Notes under the pieces: generated by a model | The model's input: the letters and a program-made list of their open reading frames with translations, nothing else | Databases searched by the model: none | What the model was told of the DNA's origin: nothing | Origin: Acidobacteriota bacterium | Lineage (GTDB): Bacteria; Acidobacteriota; Blastocatellia; RBC074 | Length of the DNA stretch: 7,516 nt | Direction: 5' to 3' | Assembly (NCBI GenBank): GCA_013140935.1 | Contig: JABFSD010001065.1 | Location: 1-7,516, forward strand | In this document: piece by piece, positions 5,733 through 7,516 of the stretch | Numbering within the stretch: position 1 is the stretch's first letter | Layout of the letters: each line of letters opens with the position of its first letter | Made by a program: the position numbers and the translations under genes

Positions 5733-6611
5733 TCAATACGTCAGCAATAGCCTGTCTGCGACTACTTCGTTTTCCAGTGTACGCCCGCCCATCTGAAAAC
5801 GTTTCAGCATCGAACGTCCGCAATTCACAAAGACCTCTCGTTCAAACAACCCTTCAGGAATCGGGATGTCGCAAATCAAATCACCGGAGCGTTTGGTTCC
5901 ATCAATACTCAAAACCACATAAACGCCTCGCCGTTTGCAGTGCGCGATAGATTGCAAAAGCTTGTCCAGACTAAACGACTGCGCGCCATAAAGAATTGCC
6001 TGACTGTGGGAATAAGGTGGATCGCAGTAAACCAAATCACCCGGATTGGCTTCCCGCATCACAGCGTCATAATCCATTGCCACAAACTCTGTGCCTTCGG
6101 TGCGGCGATGCCACTCATCTACGCGAAAGAAAAAAGAGGCAGGCTTAATCGGATCATGCACACCGCACGGCGTTGAGATGTAACCGTCCGCCTGACGAAA
6201 TCTCACGACGCCACCGTAACAAGTCCGCGAAATCAACAGCAGGTCAGCGCCATTCGGGTCAGCGTTGTAGCGGGCTTTGATGTCTTCGTAACGAGCTACC
6301 TTTTCGCCACTCGTCACGTAATGCCAACGTTCGGCGTACCATTCTTTCAATCGTTCGGGCGCTTCATGCAAGGTTTGCCAGATTTCGATCAATGGCTGAA
6401 AGACATCGCTGGCAATAGCTCTTTCAGGCGCAAGCGTACCAAACACTGCGCCGCTGCCTAGAAACGGCTCGAAATAAGTTCCTATCTTTTCTGGAAACAG
6501 CCCCGCGATCTCGTGAGCAAAACGCTGCTTATTGCCGACCCATTTCAATAACTGGGTTTTGTAAGGCGTCACGACGCGGCTCTCTGTCGCAGCAAATAAA
6601 GCTAATTGCAT
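5733..6611 (-). CDS. Type II D12-class DNA N6-adenine methyltransferase
   Basis: This 292-residue protein transfers a methyl group from S-adenosylmethionine to adenine N6 within a DNA target site, protecting host DNA from the partner nuclease. The Dam/DpnM (D12, alpha-class) motif order is clear. LLKWVGNKQRF (21-31, motif X) comes first, then YFEPFLGSGAVFGTL (46-60, motif I, AdoMet binding), and VYCDPPYSHSQA (194-205, catalytic motif IV DPPY at 197-200). The region between the motifs, about 90-180, should hold the target-recognition segment; the sequence specificity cannot be read from it. The length is normal for the family. The ATG at 6611 has no Shine-Dalgarno, and a good promoter places the transcript start on or next to it, implying a leaderless mRNA. 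It is divergent from the controller and nuclease genes and is followed closely by the SLOG-like gene. Confidence 0.92.
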   Translation of the reverse strand: MQLALFAATESRVVTPYKTQLLKWVGNKQRFAHEIAGLFPEKIGTYFEPFLGSGAVFGTLAPERAIASDVFQPLIEIWQTLHEAPERLKEWYAERWHYVTSGEKVARYEDIKARYNADPNGADLLLISRTCYGGVVRFRQADGYISTPCGVHDPIKPASFFFRVDEWHRRTEGTEFVAMDYDAVMREANPGDLVYCDPPYSHSQAILYGAQSFSLDKLLQSIAHCKRRGVYVVLSIDGTKRSGDLICDIPIPEGLFEREVFVNCGRSMLKRFQMGGRTLENEVVADRLLLTY

Positions 6612-6617
6612 AATCGG

Positions 6618-6646
6618 TTAATATCCGAATTTGGGATAAGCGTCAA
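6618..6646 (-). promoter_or_regulatory. Promoter of the methyltransferase gene (leaderless transcript predicted)
   Basis: On the minus strand TTGACG (-35, bases 6646-6641) and TATTAA (-10, bases 6623-6618) are separated by exactly 17 bp and match the sigma70 consensus at five and four of six positions. Seven bases beyond the -10 lies the A of the ATG at 6611, so the transcript probably starts at the start codon. The dyad at 6622-6638 lies in the spacer and touches the -10, so a bound regulator would block this promoter. Confidence 0.55.
6622..6638. promoter_or_regulatory. Near-perfect 17-bp palindrome, probable controller operator
   Basis: TATCCGAATTTGGGATA is symmetric about base 6630 at all but one of its eight base pairs. 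Length and form suit a dimeric Cro/C-type helix-turn-helix protein such as the one encoded at 6667. It overlaps the -10 and spacer of the methyltransferase promoter and the -35 (6631-6636) of the controller promoter. Binding could therefore repress the first and activate or repress the second. That this protein binds here is inferred. Confidence 0.5.
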
Positions 6647-6660
6647 AGCGCGCTTACAAC
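6631..6660 (+). promoter_or_regulatory. Promoter of the controller-nuclease operon (weak, leaderless transcript predicted)
   Basis: TTGGGA (6631-6636) and TACAAC (6655-6660) are 18 bp apart, each with four of six consensus matches. The seventh base after the -10 is the G of the GTG start at 6667, so this transcript would also be leaderless. The weak score fits a promoter needing activation, as in C-protein systems. It is interlocked with the methyltransferase promoter: each -35 lies in the other's spacer. Confidence 0.4.
6637..6656. promoter_or_regulatory. Second dyad in the controller promoter spacer
   Basis: TAAGCG (6637-6642) and CGCTTA (6651-6656) are inverted repeats eight bases apart. 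The segment also contains the perfect 10-bp palindrome AAGCGCGCTT (6646-6655). It abuts the first operator-like palindrome and fills the -35/-10 spacer of the controller promoter. Its sequence differs from the first dyad, so it may be a weaker site, a site for another protein, or chance. Confidence 0.3.
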
Positions 6661-6666
6661 CGCCCT

Positions 6667-6909
6667 GTGAACAAAGCTGCTTTTGCCAACCGACAAGAAC
6701 AACTCTTAACGCAATTACGCGAAGCCCGCTTGGCCGCAGGCTTGCGTCAAACCGAACTCGCCGAACGACTCGGCACGCCGCAATCGTTTGTCAGCAAGTA
6801 TGAATCGGGCGAGCGGCGGTTGGACTTGCTCGAACTCCAACAAATCTGCCAAGCGTTGAACCTGTCACTCACTAACTTTGTGCGCGCGTTTGAGGAGGCC
6901 AGCCAATGA
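6667..6909 (+). CDS. XRE/Cro-type helix-turn-helix controller of the restriction-modification system
   Basis: This 80-residue DNA-binding protein is the size of restriction-modification C proteins. The helix-turn-helix is obvious: LREARLAAGLRQTELAERLG (about 17-36) forms helices 1 and 2, TPQSFVSKYESGERRLD (about 37-53) gives the turn and recognition helix, and LLELQQICQALNLSLTNFVR completes the five-helix fold. It should act as a dimer on the palindrome(s) at 6622-6656, delaying nuclease expression until host DNA is methylated and limiting methyltransferase expression afterwards. The position supports this: it is divergent from the methyltransferase and overlaps the nuclease start in an ATGA. 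The start is GTG at 6667 with no Shine-Dalgarno, and a leaderless transcript is predicted. No other start codon fits before the helix-turn-helix. The C-protein role is inferred from context; the helix-turn-helix itself is clear. Confidence 0.88.
   Translation: MNKAAFANRQEQLLTQLREARLAAGLRQTELAERLGTPQSFVSKYESGERRLDLLELQQICQALNLSLTNFVRAFEEASQ
6892..6898 (+). promoter_or_regulatory. Ribosome-binding site of the restriction endonuclease, inside the controller gene
   Basis: GAGGAGG ends seven bases before the ATG at 6906 and lies within the last codons of the controller. The nuclease has this strong site while the controller has none, so the two genes on one mRNA probably start translation by different routes. 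Confidence 0.75.
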
Positions 6910-7516
6910 AAGCCGATGCTCGCTTCCTTCGTCAAAACAATTCTTTCTGGGCGCACGTTCGCGCCATCAGTCAGCACATCGGATACACCGACCGCCGCAC
7001 GGGACGCGTAAAAATTCCGACCGCCGATGAAATCATTGAGTGCCTCAATGATCTGAAGCTCCGCACCGATCATCTCTTTGCCAAACCCACTAAGCCTACC
7101 GCGTTGGGGAAACGTTTACTGGCTTACTTCGCTTATCGCGCCGATTTGCTCAATCAAATTGTCGAGCCGCAACTGATGGATGCCGCTGCCGCGCAAGCGG
7201 TTTTTGAAAAGCTACAGACTGAACTCAAACCGCAATGCCCGTTGCCGATGAATAAACAAAAAGGCGAGAAGAAAGCTCCGGCTTATCTGACTGGCATCGT
7301 GAATATGCTCATCGAAAGCGCCACGGCGGATGTCTCTTGCGATTACGACCCGCGTGAACTCGTCACCGTGACGGCTGACGGAATTCCGCGTTATACCTTT
7401 GCACGCCGCTTTGACGGCGCATTTCCTCAAACGGTCAATCCCATCGCCGTCTGGGAAATCAAAGAGTATTACTACACGACGACTTTTGGCAGCCGCGTCG
7501 CCGATGGAGTTTACGA
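6906..7516 (+). CDS. Probable type II restriction endonuclease, PD-(D/E)XK fold (partial, runs off right edge)
   Basis: The first 203 codons are present without a stop. The ATG at 6906 overlaps the controller stop (ATGA) and has a good Shine-Dalgarno at 6892-6898. No close family is recognised by name. The visible motif is RRFDGAFPQ (167-175) followed by VWEIKEYYYTTTF (182-194). Asp170 and Glu184-Ile-Lys186 fit the D...(E)xK metal-binding catalytic core of PD-(D/E)XK nucleases, at a usual spacing on adjacent beta strands. The first 140 residues look mainly helical and soluble, with no signal peptide or membrane segment. It should cut DNA at the site methylated by the adenine methyltransferase at 5733-6611, but the target cannot be read from sequence. 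The operon with a controller and a divergent methyltransferase strongly supports the role; the fold assignment is from the motif only. Confidence 0.78.
   Translation, partial: MKADARFLRQNNSFWAHVRAISQHIGYTDRRTGRVKIPTADEIIECLNDLKLRTDHLFAKPTKPTALGKRLLAYFAYRADLLNQIVEPQLMDAAAAQAVFEKLQTELKPQCPLPMNKQKGEKKAPAYLTGIVNMLIESATADVSCDYDPRELVTVTADGIPRYTFARRFDGAFPQTVNPIAVWEIKEYYYTTTFGSRVADGVY

Noticed and set aside
5722..5823. N-terminal extension of the SLOG-like protein to an ATG at 5823
   Set aside because: It would lie almost wholly inside the methyltransferase gene and precede the natural VFIGGSR beginning. The ATG at 5721 has a Shine-Dalgarno and fits the family start.
6747..7073. 108-residue minus-strand open frame
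   Set aside because: Antisense across the controller/nuclease junction; no ribosome-binding site or recognisable motif.
1..7516. tRNA, rRNA, CRISPR array, insertion sequence or integrase
   Set aside because: No cloverleaf-like segments, spaced direct-repeat arrays, transposase motifs or integrase motifs were seen on either strand.

Overview
The window looks like a chromosomal segment from a moderately GC-rich, Gram-negative-type bacterium. The most likely group is the Acidobacteriota (Blastocatellia-like). This is inferred from the mix of an OPT-family transporter, a secreted protein made of about 34-residue repeats, a lone MacB-type permease and palindromic intergenic repeats. No rRNA or other taxonomic marker is present, so the assignment is tentative.

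Left part (1-2568). A partial OPT-family transporter gene runs off the left edge on the minus strand. It is divergent from a plus-strand gene (504-1649) for a secreted protein of seven or eight periodic repeats. That gene is convergent with a minus-strand gene (1783-2568) for an exported protein with an HELAH zinc-protease motif. A perfect 10-bp hairpin lies between the two convergent genes.

Middle (2569-5150). A 380-bp stretch with no substantial gene carries several dyads. It leads to a compact RNase D (2949-3797, TTG start). This is convergent with a MacB/FtsX-type ABC permease (3888-5150, minus). The gap between these two genes is filled almost exactly by a 32-bp imperfect inverted repeat that reaches into the permease stop codon.

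Right part (5170-7516) is the most interesting region: a complete-looking type II restriction-modification locus with an extra gene. A D12-class N6-adenine methyltransferase (5733-6611, minus) is followed after 11 bp by a SLOG-like nucleotide-binding-fold protein (5170-5721, minus). Divergent from them is a small XRE/Cro-type controller (6667-6909, plus). Its stop overlaps (ATGA) the start of a probable PD-(D/E)XK restriction endonuclease (from 6906, running off the right edge).

The 55-bp gap between methyltransferase and controller holds two interlocked divergent promoters and two dyads. Neither gene has a Shine-Dalgarno sequence, and each predicted transcription start falls on the start codon, which suggests leaderless mRNAs. 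By analogy with known C-protein systems, the controller probably binds here to set the order of methylase and nuclease expression. The SLOG gene is the unusual partner. The MacB permease directly after it has no clear ribosome-binding site or promoter of its own and no ATPase partner in view, so the cassette may have been inserted upstream of it.
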